Shown here: one piece after another, positions 50,726-61,866 of the stretch
Layout of the letters: every line of letters starts with the position of its first letter
Position numbering within the stretch: the stretch's first letter is position 1
Assembly: GCA_002197995.1 (NCBI GenBank)
Contig: NGZR01000008.1
Location: 1,343,153-1,407,152 of the forward strand
Source of the DNA: Gaeumannomyces sp. JS-464
Taxonomy: Eukaryota; Ascomycota; Sordariomycetes; Magnaporthales; Magnaporthaceae
DNA: 64,000 bases
Direction of reading: 5' to 3'
The notes under the pieces: model-generated
Told to the model about the DNA's origin: nothing
Seen by the model: the letters and a program-made list of their open reading frames with translations, nothing else
The model's database searches: none
Position numbers and translations under genes: made by a program

Positions 50726-52020
50726 TTATAACGGCTTTTGTACCGAATGTGCCGGTATCCCCCCTATCGAATTCGTAAGCCTCCGGAGGTGGTTGGCAAC
50801 GCTTTGGGCTTTTGCAGCCCTGTTATCCACGTGGGCTTTAAAATTAAGCCTTTGGTCGAAAAAACCCCTAACCACCGTAAAGCTCCTGTAGCTTGTTGTA
50901 TGGTAAGGCCTTCCGCCGTAACCGCGGGGTTGTGGGATTTTTCCGCCTGGAAAAATGCATAAGCTCGCACTTCCCCGGGTCGAAAGCACTTATTAGCCCT
51001 TCCCCACGTAGGATTTCCGTTACCGTAGCCCCTGCTTTACGGGAGCATTCCTCCGGAGTGCTACCCGTTACGCAAATGCCTATATCGTCCGCGTATCCGT
51101 ACCTAACCGCTTTTGCTTTGGGTAGGATTTCGGCCATATAAAGCATAAACAGGACCGGTAACGCCGGTAACCCTTGGGGTAGCCCGCAGTCCGGGGAAAA
51201 AGGGGGTGCCGTGGCGTCCTCCAAACGCACTTTAACCACCCTGTTTCCTGCAAATGATATACCCATCGTATTAACGTTGGATCCCAGCCTTGGTTTAGGA
51301 GCCTCCGAAGGAGCCTCCGGCGGAGTACGGCGTCGAAAGCCCCTTGTACATCCATGGTAACGAGGGCGGCCGTTTTATGCTTTTGGAAGGCCCGTTCCAC
51401 CTCGTGGGCACGCATGCCGTTAAATCGATGGCGGCCTTTTTCGGGGTAGCCCCGGCGTGTTGCGGGGCTATAAGCCCGTGTTGTAATGCGAGGGACGCCA
51501 TCCGCGAAGCCACCAGCCGCTCCAGCCCTTTCCCTAAGCACGGGAGCAAAGCTATCGGGCGGTAGGATTTTGGGTCCGTTATATCCGTTTTATTCGGTTT
51601 TTTAGCATAACCACTCCGCTGTGCGGAAAGGGCCCGGGTGGTGCCCGGCTAAAGAGCTTCGAAAAGGGCCCTAACGTATTCCCCTATTGCCGGCCAGCCG
51701 CTGTAAGCAGTTTAACCGTTAAGGAGTCGACGCCCGGGGCCGTGTTTGCCGTGCCGACGGTGCACTTCCGGCATTCCTCCAGGGACGTGGGGGTCCCACG
51801 GGATTTGTGCGGTCCTTTGGGTAGCCCTTTGCTGTAACGGGTCCTTGTAAGTCGTCCTCCGCCGTAAACCTACGGAGGATCTTGCGACCTAATGCTTCCG
51901 CTTTATCCCCTGGGGCTATTATAAACTCCCCGTCGATATTTAACGGGGGAAGCCGTATAGCGGGTGTAAGTTTATGCCATTTTACAGCACGGTATAGCGC
52001 TTTCGGGGAATCCACTTCCT
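50726..52020 (-). pseudogene. LINE ORF2 reverse transcriptase, broken
   Basis: Segments in several frames: 'PKALYRAVKWHKLTP' (RT start), a region around 51560 with the IALLPCLGK-like motif ('MLPCLGKGLERLVASR'), 'TAALVTMDVQGAFDAVLRRR' (motif A, Asp-Val-x-Gly-Ala-Phe-Asp), 'DCGLPQGLPALPVLFMLYMA' (motif B), 'VRYGYADDIGICVTGSTPEE' (motif C, YADD) and 'FDPGKCELMHFSRRK' (motif D/E). Frame changes occur near 51250 and 50870. Confidence 0.85.
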
Positions 52021-52446
52021 TCCAGCACGCTGGCCCAATGCTGTCTTTTAGCCGTCCGAACCGTTGCTTTTAAAGCACGGGCTTCGGCCGTAAAAGGCCC
52101 GCCGTTTCCCATAGCTTTTGCGAGGTCCCGTTGGGCGTTGGCGCACTTTTCGTTCCACCAGGGTTGGCCTTTTCTTTTAGCTTTAGGCCCCCGGCCGAGG
52201 GCTATTAGCGCATTTTTTAGCAGGTTTGTTAAGCTTCGGCCGCTTTATCCAGGTAATTCCGCAGTGCCTGGATTTAAGTGGCGGCAGCTGCCGGCCCCCG
52301 TTGCTACCGCGTTTGCGAAAAACGGTAGTTTATCGTTGGTAGCGTAATACGCGCGGCAGTCCGGAACGGTTATTGCGGTTAGGAATCGATCCGTATCGAG
52401 CGGTGGTCCGAATCGGTTGCTAGCGAAGGGTCGATTTCCGCTGTTG

Positions 52447-53130
52447 CTAAAGGGGCGTTGGAAAAGGTAAATCCAAAACGCCCCCGTCGTTATGCGTAGG
52501 TTGGCCTGGGTCGGTAAGTAGGAGGAGGTTATAGGTATTAGCCCATTGGGCTATATCCTGGCCCCTATTCCTATTACCCTTAACCGGATCCCACGCCGGG
52601 GACCCTGCGTTAAAGTCCCAGCTATAATGCATTTTGCCGTTGGGCGCCAACGTAGTAAAAGGTCCAACGAGGGTTCCGAAGGGTCCCCTGGAGGCCTATA
52701 TACGTTAACGAAGGTGCACCCGGCGACGGTAAGCCAAAGGATGTCCCGGGTGTTGCCTGCCGGCCGGTCCGCTACGGGCCGAAGCCCCGGGTCCTTCCGT
52801 ACGTAAGTTATTACCCGAGGCCTGGTTTGGTGGTCGTGCCAGCTATTTACCGGAGTAAATAGCTCGTACGACGGGTGGGTGCAAAGCATAAGCTTCCCTT
52901 TCCACGCGCTAGGGGCTCCTGCATTAGCACCACGTCGATATTTTGGCTCCAAATAGTTGGAGTAAAGTAGCCCCCGCTCCCAGCTACGTCGAACGTTCGC
53001 TTGGGCGGCGGTTAAAGCACGGCGTTCGGGGCGAAGCCCCGGGCGCCGGGCCCTATTGCCATGCGTTTGTTGTATCCGGTTGGCTGCTGGCATACGTAAA
53101 AGCGGCGTTGGTGTATTGGGGGCTTTGGCC
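52447..53130 (-). pseudogene. LINE ORF2 AP-endonuclease domain, broken
   Basis: 'QANVRRS...ALLYS' start, 'YFEPKYR'-like segment, 'RVITYVRKDPGLRP', 'DILWLTVAGCTFVNVYRPPG' and, shifted, 'NGKMHYSWDFNAGSPAWDPV' (the G-D-F-N-x-H motif with His replaced). This nuclease nicks target DNA to prime insertion. At least two frameshifts. Confidence 0.7.
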
Positions 53131-53552
53131 CTAGGTTGTTGGCCGGCGGTACCGTCGGTTTCCTCCGGGGGTTTCCGGTTATTTCGATAGCCCTTTCGGG
53201 CTCGGGGAGGTCCAGTTCCATATCCGCCAGTACTTCGTATTGGTTGTTAAAACTAACCCTAAGCTTTTGGCAGGGTGCCTTTCCCTGCGGCCGTACGGGC
53301 CGCGCCTCGGGGCCAGCGGCTGCCGGGCTTTCCTCGGCAGCGTCGGCGGTGGCAGCAGCGGCAGGAACGGCGGCGGCGGCGGGGGTAACGGAAGCAGCGG
53401 CGTTACCGGTACCGGCCGCGGGATTGCATTAGCGGTACGCGTTACAACGGAATTGTCCGTAGTAACCGCGGTTGCAGGAAGGGCGTTGGCGGTGGCGGCA
53501 GCGGCGGCCGCGGCGGCGGCGGTGGCGGCGGCAGCGGCGGCTTCCACCTCTT

Positions 53553-54960
53553 TTACCGCCGCCCGGTACGCTTGTGCCCTAATTTCCTAACCGCGCCTTT
53601 TTCCCCACGGGTTAAATGCTTTAGCACTCCGTTTACCCGTACAGGCTTTATAGGGCAGTTCGGGTGGTCGGCTGGGTACGGGCCCGAGCAGTTCGCGCAT
53701 TGCGGGGGGCCGTACACGGTTGTACGTGCCGGTCGTCGTTTATTTTCCCGCACCGAAGGCACCTATCGGCCCGGGCGCAGTTGCGGGCCACGTGGAAGCC
53801 GTGGCAGCCAGGGGTGTGCTGGGTAACCGGCGGGTGTCGTTGTACGCGGCGTGAAAAGAAGTGATCCCCCAAAGCCTAAACCCGGCACTTGCGATAAAGG
53901 GATATAATCCACGATATACGCCCTTGGTAGTCGACGCCGGCCCCGGAAGGCTTAACGTTTACCGGTTTGTGCCCTGTTTGGGCTTCCACTTCCTCCCGAA
54001 CCAGTTTATCCGATACCGGGACGCATTGTCCAAAGCCGTTGTTAAGGAGGTAAGGCAGCCGGAAATTACGTAGTTGTACCAAATTTCGGGCTTTTCGATC
54101 CTTTCGGCGTTATATAAACGGCCTAGTTCGGATCGGTGCTGCAAAAGCCGGCTTTGGATATCGGCCGTTTTTGCTTTTAACACGAACCCGTAGGGGATCG
54201 GTACGCTCCGGGACGTCGGCCGTCGTAAACGGCAGGTCCTGCTGTCGGCAAGGGCTTTGCGAATGCTAAAGCCCGTTTGTTGGTTGGCCCAAGCCTGCCG
54301 TTTTCCGGGATCCTAACAACACCCGGAAGTCGGCTTTAGGGCTTGTTGGTAAGCGGGGTGCCCGGGTTTGGGCGTACGGCCCCGAAAAGCCTGTGCGGGT
54401 TGTTGGGGTTGTTGTGGCCCTCCCGGGCCACCGACGCGTAGGTGGCGGGGGCGCGCGTTGCGGGGCTCCGGGGCCCCGTATAGCTTCTTTCCTTTTCGGC
54501 CGGCGTAGGTAGGCCGAAAAGGGCTTGTTTGGCGTAGTCGATAAAGCAATCTTTCCAGCCGTTGGCTTCGGGGATTGCTTCCGCCGGAAGGGAGGCAATG
54601 CCGGCGTCGATAGATCGGGCCAGCGTGGCGCAAATTAGGGCCGTTTGTTGTTGTTTGCGGCTATAGCTCGCAATAATTTCCTCCGCGGCCGCCGCGGCCG
54701 ACCCGACGGGTGGGCGCGTACGCCGCGTTGGGGGAGGGGGGAGGGGCACCTGTGCCGGTGCTGCCGTCGTGGGAGCCTTCCTGGCCCTGATCGGGCCCTG
54801 TTGGGTGTTGCTGAATTCCGCAACGGGGACGGCGTAGTCGGGTGCGCTGACGCGCGGGGGGGCCCGGGTGGCAGCGACGCGTTCCTCCGGGCCGTTGGGC
54901 CGACGAGGAGGGCGCGCGCCACCCTATTGGCCGAAGGGGGGCTGTTGGCAACGGCATGTT
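53553..54960 (-). pseudogene. LINE ORF1 (Gag-like), broken
   Basis: Pro/Arg-rich N-terminus, then 'QQTALICATLARSIDAGIAS' and 'PATYASVAREGHNNPNNPHR', then (54183-53959) 'TADIQSRLLQHRSELGRL' and 'KPEIWYNYVISGCL', then 'GHKPVNVKPSGAGVD', and finally CCHC-type knuckles 'CARADRCLRCGKINDDRHVQ' followed by C and 'CANCSGPYPADHPNC'. It would package the element RNA. Frames change around 54340, 53960 and 53870. Confidence 0.75.
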
Positions 54961-55020
54961 GCCGTCGCCAGCGCCGTTGGCGGGCGTGGTTATTGGTGTT
55001 GGGTCGCTAATTGGCGGGTG

Positions 55021-57700
55021 TTAAGGATTTGTATGCAATTTGGCAGTGTGCACTAACAGCGCAATGCCAAGAATTGGTGAATTCGAGGAAGGTGGTGCCT
55101 ACTAAAAGGAAAGGTAGAGGGGCGTATCGTAGTTTGCTAAAGGCAGGTGTTGGTTCGCCAAGGGAGTGTGACCTGGTCTGCCAAGAGGGGAAGGCAGGCG
55201 TATTTTTAGCCGCAAGCTGCGGTTTAAGGAACATGTGAAAGAAAGGGTGGAAAAAGCGATTAAGGCCGCCACTCGCCTACGGAGCCCGCTAATACGATAA
55301 ACGGGCCGCCGGCGCGTCACTCCGCAAGGCAGCATGTGAAAGCCTGGAAATAAAGCATTCGAACGCTTATATTTAGGGCCCGAAACTCCTACTTTCAACA
55401 AGTAAATATCCTCAAGAATTATCACATACACACTCCAATTTTCACCGTTTTACTTTAGCCAATTCGCACCCAGCCAATTTGTGAAGATCATCATTTGATT
55501 CAAAAAAGTTCGCCCAACAAGACGACTCATAGGCCTTGCTCTTCACATCAGTCCTTTTACCAACATTCGCCACGAGAACTATAATAGAACTATATCAAAC
55601 ACGGAATTTATCCTACGCACTAGAAACGATCTGCCACGAGCCCCATCAAAAAGTTCTCGATTTTTTCGATTTGGGAACTGCACAAATTTGGTCCTTTTTC
55701 CATAAAAATTACGGAAAATCTTTTAAAATACCCTTTTTACAATACCTTACCTTCCTCGTTCATCGCAAAAACCGAAAGTCGATTCCTTGGAGAAAAGGTT
55801 GACAAAAGCTTATACATTTTCGAGGTCCAACCTACAGGGTGGATAAGAAACCGTTTCGACGGAGGGCTTTACGGCGAATTTCTTGGAAAAGATAACTTTA
55901 ATTTCATTTTTGGCTTTTTTGAACGAAGTCGACCTCTACTGCAACAAATTCGATCATCACTACTAAGTCGGTGCACCCCCTGACGCCCATGCCCCTGTCC
56001 GCCCACAATTGCACCAACTCTACACAACACAACGCCCATTGCTTCTAGAGGCCAAAACAAAGGCAATTCAGCCAACTACTATACAATCTTCTGCATCATC
56101 CTACTCAGAATTTTCCCGCTAATTCTGGTGGCGTATGTCTCGCCTCCTCTTCCCCATATCTTTGCATGCAAATCTCGCGACCGCTCACAAGCCACCGCAT
56201 GATCCTTTGCCCCAGTCCAGGCAATAAAGGCAGGAGGCAAAGACCGCTAAGGCAAAAAAAGATAAGGCGGCGAAGAACGCGGGCCCCGAGCCCACTCCTG
56301 CTCAGAGGACAAACCGCTTTCAAATTGAGGAAAGTAAAGTATATTGATCGCCAATTTCAAACAATACATTTTTGAGCAAATTTCGGGGACAGCCTCGTAA
56401 TAATAGTTAGTTGTAATTCTAATTGTGAGGAGATACTTTATATTTAATTAATGCATTATCGCTCACCAAAGCCCCTCCTCTCATATTCGAAAAAGATTTT
56501 AAATACTATAGAAAAAAGGTTATAAATCAAAAAGCAATAGTAAAGAATTCTCGGTTAAATCTACTTAATATACAAAAACCACCATTTAACCCTTGTATTA
56601 TCGATCGTACTACCGATCTACTTGGAAAAGCCTTACTAAAACTTTCATATCACCAAACGTCCATTTTCGAATGACAGGGTGTATTGAATATGTGCTCAAG
56701 GCTATTGGCGAAACTATTTGCAACTTTGGGGCAGTACGGTGACGAAGAGCAATTCCAGCAAAATCGAAAACTGGAACATAGCGTTGTTGTTATTACTGTT
56801 ACTGATCGGTCTAAAAAGGCTTTGAATCTAGCCTTTACGCGATCTCTTCCAAAGGCAGTTGCAACTTTCTTCCATTGCAAATGTGTTTTTAAAGCAAAAA
56901 ATATCCGAATGGTACTTTCACGGGACAGCAGTAAACGCGGCAAATGCCGCTATAGCGTTTAGGATCGCGTACAACTCCACGTTAGCAATGTCAAAGTCCA
57001 AAAAATCGCTGTCATTAAAAAGAGTTATTGTTTTGGCTTATGCCATGGTCTTTTCGCAAAAGCCCGACTTGCAATCTCGAAAGTTCTGCTCGCCAAAAAT
57101 CTGAAAAAACGGTTTGATCAGCAGAGAGAATGGCAACAGAGAAGAATCCAAATGGCACATCTTCCCCACGCTGCACAATTTAAATCAAACTCATCTGGTT
57201 AAACGGGAAAAGCAGCAAACAGAAGGAAAAAAGAAGATAATACAAGACTCTTCCCTCTTTTGCCGTATACTGCGGAAAGAGAGGTAAATGAATGTTTACG
57301 CACAAATTGGAAAAAACAGTTCATGGTCCACTGCCACGCTCCGGTTTTGCGAACTCCGCTCCAGGAACTAAATACCCCGCAGGTTATAAAAAAACATAAA
57401 GCTTTGCCTTTATATGAACAAGGTCAGAACGACTTTTACAACATTCAAGAGGAACAAATGAAATGGAAATCAAATCTAAACATTTTAGGGAACAAACTTG
57501 TCCAGCGCAGCCTCCAAGTATGTGCCCACTTTCACATATTTTAGATCAAAGTAACTGACAAGCAGTAGGTCCGGAGCCTCCCAAAAGATATACCTGCTTA
57601 TACGCAAGGGTGGGAAAACAGTAATAATATTAACTTTAACCGAAAACAGTTGCTATAATTAAATAAAGCGTTTATAAGGTAAGATTTCCTTCAGACTACG
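55021..57700. other. No confident gene; two unassigned coding-like pieces
   Basis: 55021-55238 has a plus frame ('ALTAQCQELVNSRK', 'KRKGRGAYR') resembling the basic coiled C-terminus of pogo-type transposases. Frames at 55536-55802, 56684-57104 (two overlapping frames with a probable frameshift near 56900) and 57260-57544 look protein-like but match no family I know. The rest is AT-rich. Confidence 0.3.
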
Positions 57701-58270
57701 TGTCACACGGAGGCGGTCACGCGGACGAGGATTGGGCCGATCACCCGCAGGGAATTGGTGCCCAACTCGAAGTGAGGCAACCAATGGGGCCAAGGCCGGA
57801 AAAGGAGCCCCGGATGCTTGAGCCCCCGCACGGACCACAAAGTCCCTCTATTTATTCCCTTCGTCTCCCTTGAATCCCCTCAGCAGATTCTGGCTCCTTA
57901 AGCATCTCTTGAGGCCCTGAAAGATTATTAGCTTTCATGAAGTAATACAATTTCTTCCAAGCTGTAACAAGGAGACAATGTCGGCTTGGAAGAAATTGTA
58001 TTACTTCATGAAAGCTAATAATCTTTCAGGGCCTCAAGAGATGCTTAAGGAGCCAGAATCTGCTGAGGGGATTCAAGGGAGACGAAGGGAATAAATAGAG
58101 GGACTTCATGGTCCGTGCGGTGCCCGAGTGTCCGGGTATCTTCTCCGGCCTTGGCCCCATTGGTCGCCTCACTCTGAGTTGGGCACCAATTTCCCTGCGG
58201 GGGATCGGACCAATCCCCGTCCACGTAACCGCCCCCGTGTGACACAAGCCGACATTGTCCCCTTGTTACA
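57701..58270 (+). mobile_element. Solo LTR, family C, split by another family C LTR, TSD CTACG
   Basis: The left part 57701-57962 (TGTCACACGGAGGCGG...CTTCCAAGC) and the right part 58250-58270 (CGACATTGTCCCCTTGTTACA) together make one 283-bp LTR in plus orientation. CTACG flanks the whole (57696-57700 and 58271-58275). The 57963-58244 copy sits inside it. Confidence 0.93.
57963..58244 (-). mobile_element. Solo LTR, family C (282 bp), nested, TSD CAAGC
   Basis: Plus-strand ends TGTAACAAGGAGACAATG and CCCGTGTGACA. CAAGC is duplicated at 57958-57962 and 58245-58249. Because host and guest are near-identical and inverted, the pair forms a large imperfect palindrome centred near 57963. Confidence 0.93.
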
Positions 58271-58430
58271 CTACGTTAGCTTAGTAAGTTTAGTACTTTT
58301 CGATATGTTGCAGATTATAATCGTATTACTTTCTTTTTATTTTTTCGATTTAATCGCTGCTTAGCAGCTCTCCATATTGCATCGTAAGCAGCAACCCCCA
58401 CCGCCTTTACCCAACGATTGTTCATTAACG
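58271..58430. other. Spacer between LTRs
   Basis: AT-rich; no gene seen. Confidence 0.4.
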
Positions 58431-58652
58431 TGTCACGATTGCCGTTGGGAAAAGAGGCTGGCTGCAATATACCCTAGACTTGAGGCTATCTAAAGCTAAG
58501 GAACAGGAAAGAAGAAGTGGTGCGGAGCACCGGGATTGATTGGCAGGGTTTTCCGTGCGGCCAATTGGTGCACGGGCCAACAGCCACCACGTGACCCCCG
58601 TGCCCTGGCCTCAATGGGGTGGAAGCCCGCGAGGGCCCGCCACGCCATAACA
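58431..58652 (-). mobile_element. Solo LTR, family B (222 bp), TSD TAACG/TAATG
   Basis: TGTCACGATTGCCG...GCCATAACA on the plus strand, with TAACG before (58426-58430) and TAATG after (58653-58657), differing by one C/T transition. Same family as 2338-2542; a partial copy starts at 61111. Confidence 0.75.
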
Positions 58653-58903
58653 TAATGATGTAGGTGCACGGCGACAGGCACCCAAAGTGATTGGTGATTG
58701 TTACTTGGCTACTCTACTCAATCGCGGGCTAGGGCGCGCGCAGGCCAAAATACTAGGGCCAGTGCATAGGCCTAGAGCTGTGGGGCACCAGTTGCCACCC
58801 ACGTGACTCCAGGCCACCTTTGACACATAACGTCATTTTGTGTAACCTGTTAGATTTTTCAGCACAGTACTTATGGCATCAAATAAATTAATAGTAACTT
58901 GAA
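58653..58903. other. Spacer, no gene seen
   Basis: GC-mixed DNA with CCACGTGAC motifs as in the LTRs; no open frame of note. Confidence 0.35.
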
Positions 58904-59042
58904 TGTTACAGCCAGGGTGTTCTGCTCCTAAGGTAGGGCGCTTCAGGGGTTGACTGGACAGTACACTGGTGATTGTTGTGGCGCGGCGCGCCCTCACGGG
59001 CTGGCCCCAATTACCAGCTACGTCACGTGACAGCGTGCCTCA
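58904..59042 (-). repeat. LTR fragments: family A end and family B-like start
   Basis: 58904-58975 matches the family A end (TGTTACA-CAGGG-TTCTGCTCCTAAGGTAGGG). From 58977 a TGTTGTGGCGCGGCGCGCC segment matches the family B-like start at 5631. Both are truncated against each other. Confidence 0.55.
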
Positions 59043-59298
59043 TGTCACACGGAGGCGATCACGTGCCACGCGGGGACCTCCGAACCCTACGGGGAGCCCC
59101 GTAGTGGGGACGCACGGGGCCGCGGAAGCCGAAGTCCTGGATTGATGCCTAAAAAGGTCCTAGAGGCCCGACGACGGGGACAGAGGCCGCATATACCTTG
59201 TAACTACGTACCTCGCACAAGCTAGTTCTGGCCCTATATCAAGGGACCCTCCTGGCTAAGAGATCTTCGAGGGATTCCTACATTGTCCCCTTGTTACA
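59043..59298 (+). repeat. Diverged LTR, family C-like (256 bp)
   Basis: Begins TGTCACACGGAGGCGATC and ends CATTGTCCCCTTGTTACA, like family C, but the middle differs. Flanks CCTCA and GGATC do not match, so the ends may belong to different events. Confidence 0.5.
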
Positions 59299-59440
59299 GG
59301 ATCCCAACGAGACTTTTGTGGATATCCGGCGCGTTGCAGAGGCAGGGGGCAAATTGAGGAGGCAAATGATACAGCATCAGAAAGAGCGTCAAATTCTGAT
59401 CAGGAATCTATATACAGTTGTATCGAGGTTAGTTAAATAG
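59299..59440 (+). pseudogene. pogo/Fot1-like transposase C-terminal scrap
   Basis: The frame directly after the LTR reads 'DPNETFVDIRRVAEAGGK' and a Lys/Gln/Arg coil, matching 'DPNEAFVRIGDIRRAQQ' of the 5.9-kb transposase. Only the extreme C-terminus is left. Confidence 0.5.
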
Positions 59441-59955
59441 AGGTAGAAATCTGCAGTTGAATGCGCTAGGTTTGGTGTTAATCGGATCTCCTTTGGTGGA
59501 CGGACTGTGGGGGTGGACGGACAGGGGGTGCCCTGACTTACTATGCGAAGACAGCCGAGCCTCTCCAGAAACGCAAGGTCCTTTTACTCGCAGAGGGCCG
59601 CAAGCAAGGCAAGACAGAGGGAGGTCAGCGTCAGCACTACGCCAGAACTACCAAGTTCACTCCGACTACCAACGAGCTCAAGTCCTTCAATGACCTATAG
59701 GAGCACATCTGCAAGCACATAAGGCTCTGTTCAAAATGCAACAACAGGCCTCCGCACCATGGCCCGTCAACATTTCGGGTTTGCGAAGCGAAGCTGGTCC
59801 ATAATCGTTGAATACTTCTCTTTTTATTTTTATTTTTATTTTTATTTTTGGGGTTTTTATGTTTCCCCCTTTTTTTTTCACCTCATTTTGCGCCGCCGGA
59901 CGCCTTTTGTGGCGTTTGGAATAGCCACTTTTGCCCTTAGTCTCTGGCATAGTAA
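59441..59955. other. No confident gene
   Basis: Short frames only. An (ATTTTT)n run at about 59821-59848. Confidence 0.35.
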
Positions 59956-60787
59956 GGGCGTGTTCGCCCCAACGATGGTTTTTTGTTTTTTGCATACTAT
60001 TTTTGCCAACCGCTTGAGAGAAACCGTTTGTGGATCCGAGGCACCCCGGCCTCGGCCCATATAAAATCCCTAGTAAAAATCGCGTTTGACCCGCTAGAAG
60101 TACCATTTTGGCCAGGCCAACGAGTCGGGCGGATGGAGGCCCTGGAAGCGAGTGGCGGCATAAAGGGCTTGGGGGCAACCCCAGAGTTTAGGGGTAACCC
60201 CGGGCTAGGGATATATAAAATGGGCGCGCCTTCGCCTTGCCGCAATAGCCAAAGTCCTCCTTTCCTTTTTTTTCCCAGCCGCCCCCAGTTGCGCTTAAGG
60301 CCCAGCACGGGGCCGGAAAGGGCGCCGGAGGCGGCCCCGGTACCTCCAGGGCTTATATAGCCTTGAAAGGATCGGAAAAACCTTGCAAATTGTCGGCCTT
60401 CGGGGCGTTTAAAAAGCGGCTGGAACCCCTAGCGTAATTTGAATGGCTGGGGAAGGGAAGGGAAGGGAAGGGAAGGGAAGGGAAGGGAAGGGAAGAGAAG
60501 GGAAGGGAAGAGGAGGGAGGGAAGGGAGGCGCATGAATACAGCCCGATTTTTCTATTTTAAGCGCCGGAAGGTAGTGTGAATAGCTTCTATTTTGATCGT
60601 TTTAGCCGTTTGTGCTGTTGCATTTGACGGATGGACGTTCCCTGCCTGGCGGGGATGTGAAACGAGGGCAAAAAGATACATGATCTGCCACAGGGCTACC
60701 CCGGCAACTGTCTCCACTTAGAAAAAAACATGCAAAAACAACAGGGGGGGTCAAAAAACCAAAAACACCGTACGGGCGAACACGCCC
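59956..60787 (+). mobile_element. Non-autonomous PIF/Harbinger element (832 bp), TSD TAA
   Basis: GGGCGTGTTCGCCCCAACG... and ...GTACGGGCGAACACGCCC, with TAA at 59953-59955 and 60788-60790. The subterminal CATACTATTTTTGCCAACCG and, at the right, the ATAGCTTCTATTTTGATCGT and CCACAGGGCTACCCC blocks match the large Harbinger at 19-25 kb. Only traces of coding sequence remain. Confidence 0.9.
60442..60520 (+). repeat. (GGGAA)n microsatellite
   Basis: About 12 GGGAA units followed by interrupted GGGAAGAGGAGGG, inside the Harbinger derivative. Confidence 0.9.
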
Positions 60788-61110
60788 TAATATTCATCAA
60801 TCACAATTCACACCTATTTTCGCCTCCATGTATTTACGCATTAACCAAGTGTGTCACGGCCATTAGGGCCCATAACGTGCACGTGCAGGGCAGAGCGAAT
60901 AGAGAATGAACTTTTAATTCCCTTCCTGTCAGAGCGGTTGCAGGGCAAAGAGCGTGGGGCAAGTGAAGGCATAAAAGGGAGATGTCTTTTCTCTATTTAG
61001 GGCCTGGAGGGCGGGCCCTCCTGCAGTCACGTGAAGTGACATAGCTATGGCTCTCTCGTTGTCAGACCCTCTCGTAACGCTCCCCCTTTCCCTCCTCCAC
61101 TCCACCCCAC
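60788..61110. other. LTR-D-like end and spacer
   Basis: TGTCACGGCCATTAGGGCCC at 60852 matches the outer end of family D, but no partner end or target duplication is convincing. No gene seen. Confidence 0.35.
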
Positions 61111-61189
61111 TGTCACGATGGCCAGGCGGTCAGAGAGGCGATGCTGCAATTTACCACGAAGTTGATATGGCCATCGAAAGCTAAGGAAC
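61111..61189 (-). repeat. Family B LTR fragment
   Basis: TGTCACGATGGCC... to ...AAAGCTAAGGAAC matches the first 80 bp of 58431-58652 and is cut by the family C LTR at 61190. Confidence 0.55.
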
Positions 61190-61472
61190 TGTAACAAGGG
61201 GACAATGTCGGCTTTGAAGATTGTATTGCTTCAAGATCGCTAATAATCTTTCTTGGCCTCAAGAGATGCTTAAGGAGCCAGAATCTGCTGAGGGAATCCT
61301 GGGGAAGGGACAGGAATAAATAGAGGGGCCTGTGGCCCGTGCAGGGTCCAAGCGTCCGCGGGTACCATTCCCGGGCCGTTGGCCCGATTGGTAACCTTGC
61401 CCCGCTGATGGCGCTTATCTCCTGCGGGCAATCGTCCCAATCACCAACAACCGTGATCGCCTCCGTGTGACA
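61190..61472 (-). mobile_element. LTR, family C (283 bp)
   Basis: Plus-strand ends TGTAACAAGGGGACAATG and CCTCCGTGTGACA, with the AGAGATGCTTAAGGAGCCAG block. Flanks GGAAC and TAAGC differ, so no target duplication is visible. Confidence 0.8.
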
Positions 61473-61608
61473 TAAGCCAAAAAGGGCCGGTATTTGTAGT
61501 GCTTTCTACGGTGTAGATAGCACGGGCAGCTCGCTCTCATCGTTTAGCAGACGCAGTAGGGGGAATTGGTTCCGAACTGGCAGCATCCGGGACCGCCGCA
61601 GTTCGCGC

Positions 61609-61866
61609 TCACCCGCCATCTGCCGGTACTATCGCAGATGATGATTGAGCTCCACCCCAGTCCCCTCCGCTCCCGCACCCCCAATCTCCATACTTGCAAT
61701 CCGCGACCAGTGCCTGGCTGGCCACGACCGTGGCGTTGGTAGCAGCGGCCTCTTTGCGTTGCTCGATTGAAGCGGTCACCGTGGTGGCCGATTCAAAGCC
61801 ACGGAAAGCGGCGGCGTGGGCCGCGGTGGCGGAAAGGAGTGTGGCAGTGACGGCGGAGAAGCGCAT
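61609..61866 (-). CDS. Small secreted protein candidate, 85 aa
   Basis: From ATG 61866 the frame starts with a textbook signal peptide (residues 1-18, 'MRFSAVTATLLSATAAHA'). The mature part is Ala/Thr/Val-rich and ends with 'CKYGDWGCGSGGDWGG' and a short Ser/Ala tail; it has two Cys. An upstream in-frame extension exists, but the ATG at the signal peptide is the natural start. Ala- and Gly-rich short secreted proteins of this kind are often lineage-specific cell-surface or effector-like proteins; no family recognised. Flanked by LTRs. Confidence 0.5.
   Translation of the reverse strand: MRFSAVTATLLSATAAHAAAFRGFESATTVTASIEQRKEAAATNATVVASQALVADCKYGDWGCGSGGDWGGAQSSSAIVPADGG

Larger units (their letters stand above)
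48970..55020 (-). mobile_element. Tad-like LINE, decayed, about 6 kb
   Basis: The minus strand shows, in order from about 54960 to 49382, a Gag-like ORF1 with a coiled middle and CCHC-type knuckles, then ORF2 with AP-endonuclease, reverse transcriptase (YADD), RNase H and a terminal CX1CX8HX3C motif. This is the domain order of fungal Tad1-clade LINEs. Many frameshifts and stops are present. The exact ends are not visible; a CCTACTAAAAGGAAAG block occurs at both sides (48943 and 55098) and may mark duplicated or related target DNA. Confidence 0.8.

Noticed and set aside
60852..60960. Short LTR with an AAGTG duplication
   Set aside because: The right end would be GGGC rather than CA, and a chance 5-mer match is likely over this distance.
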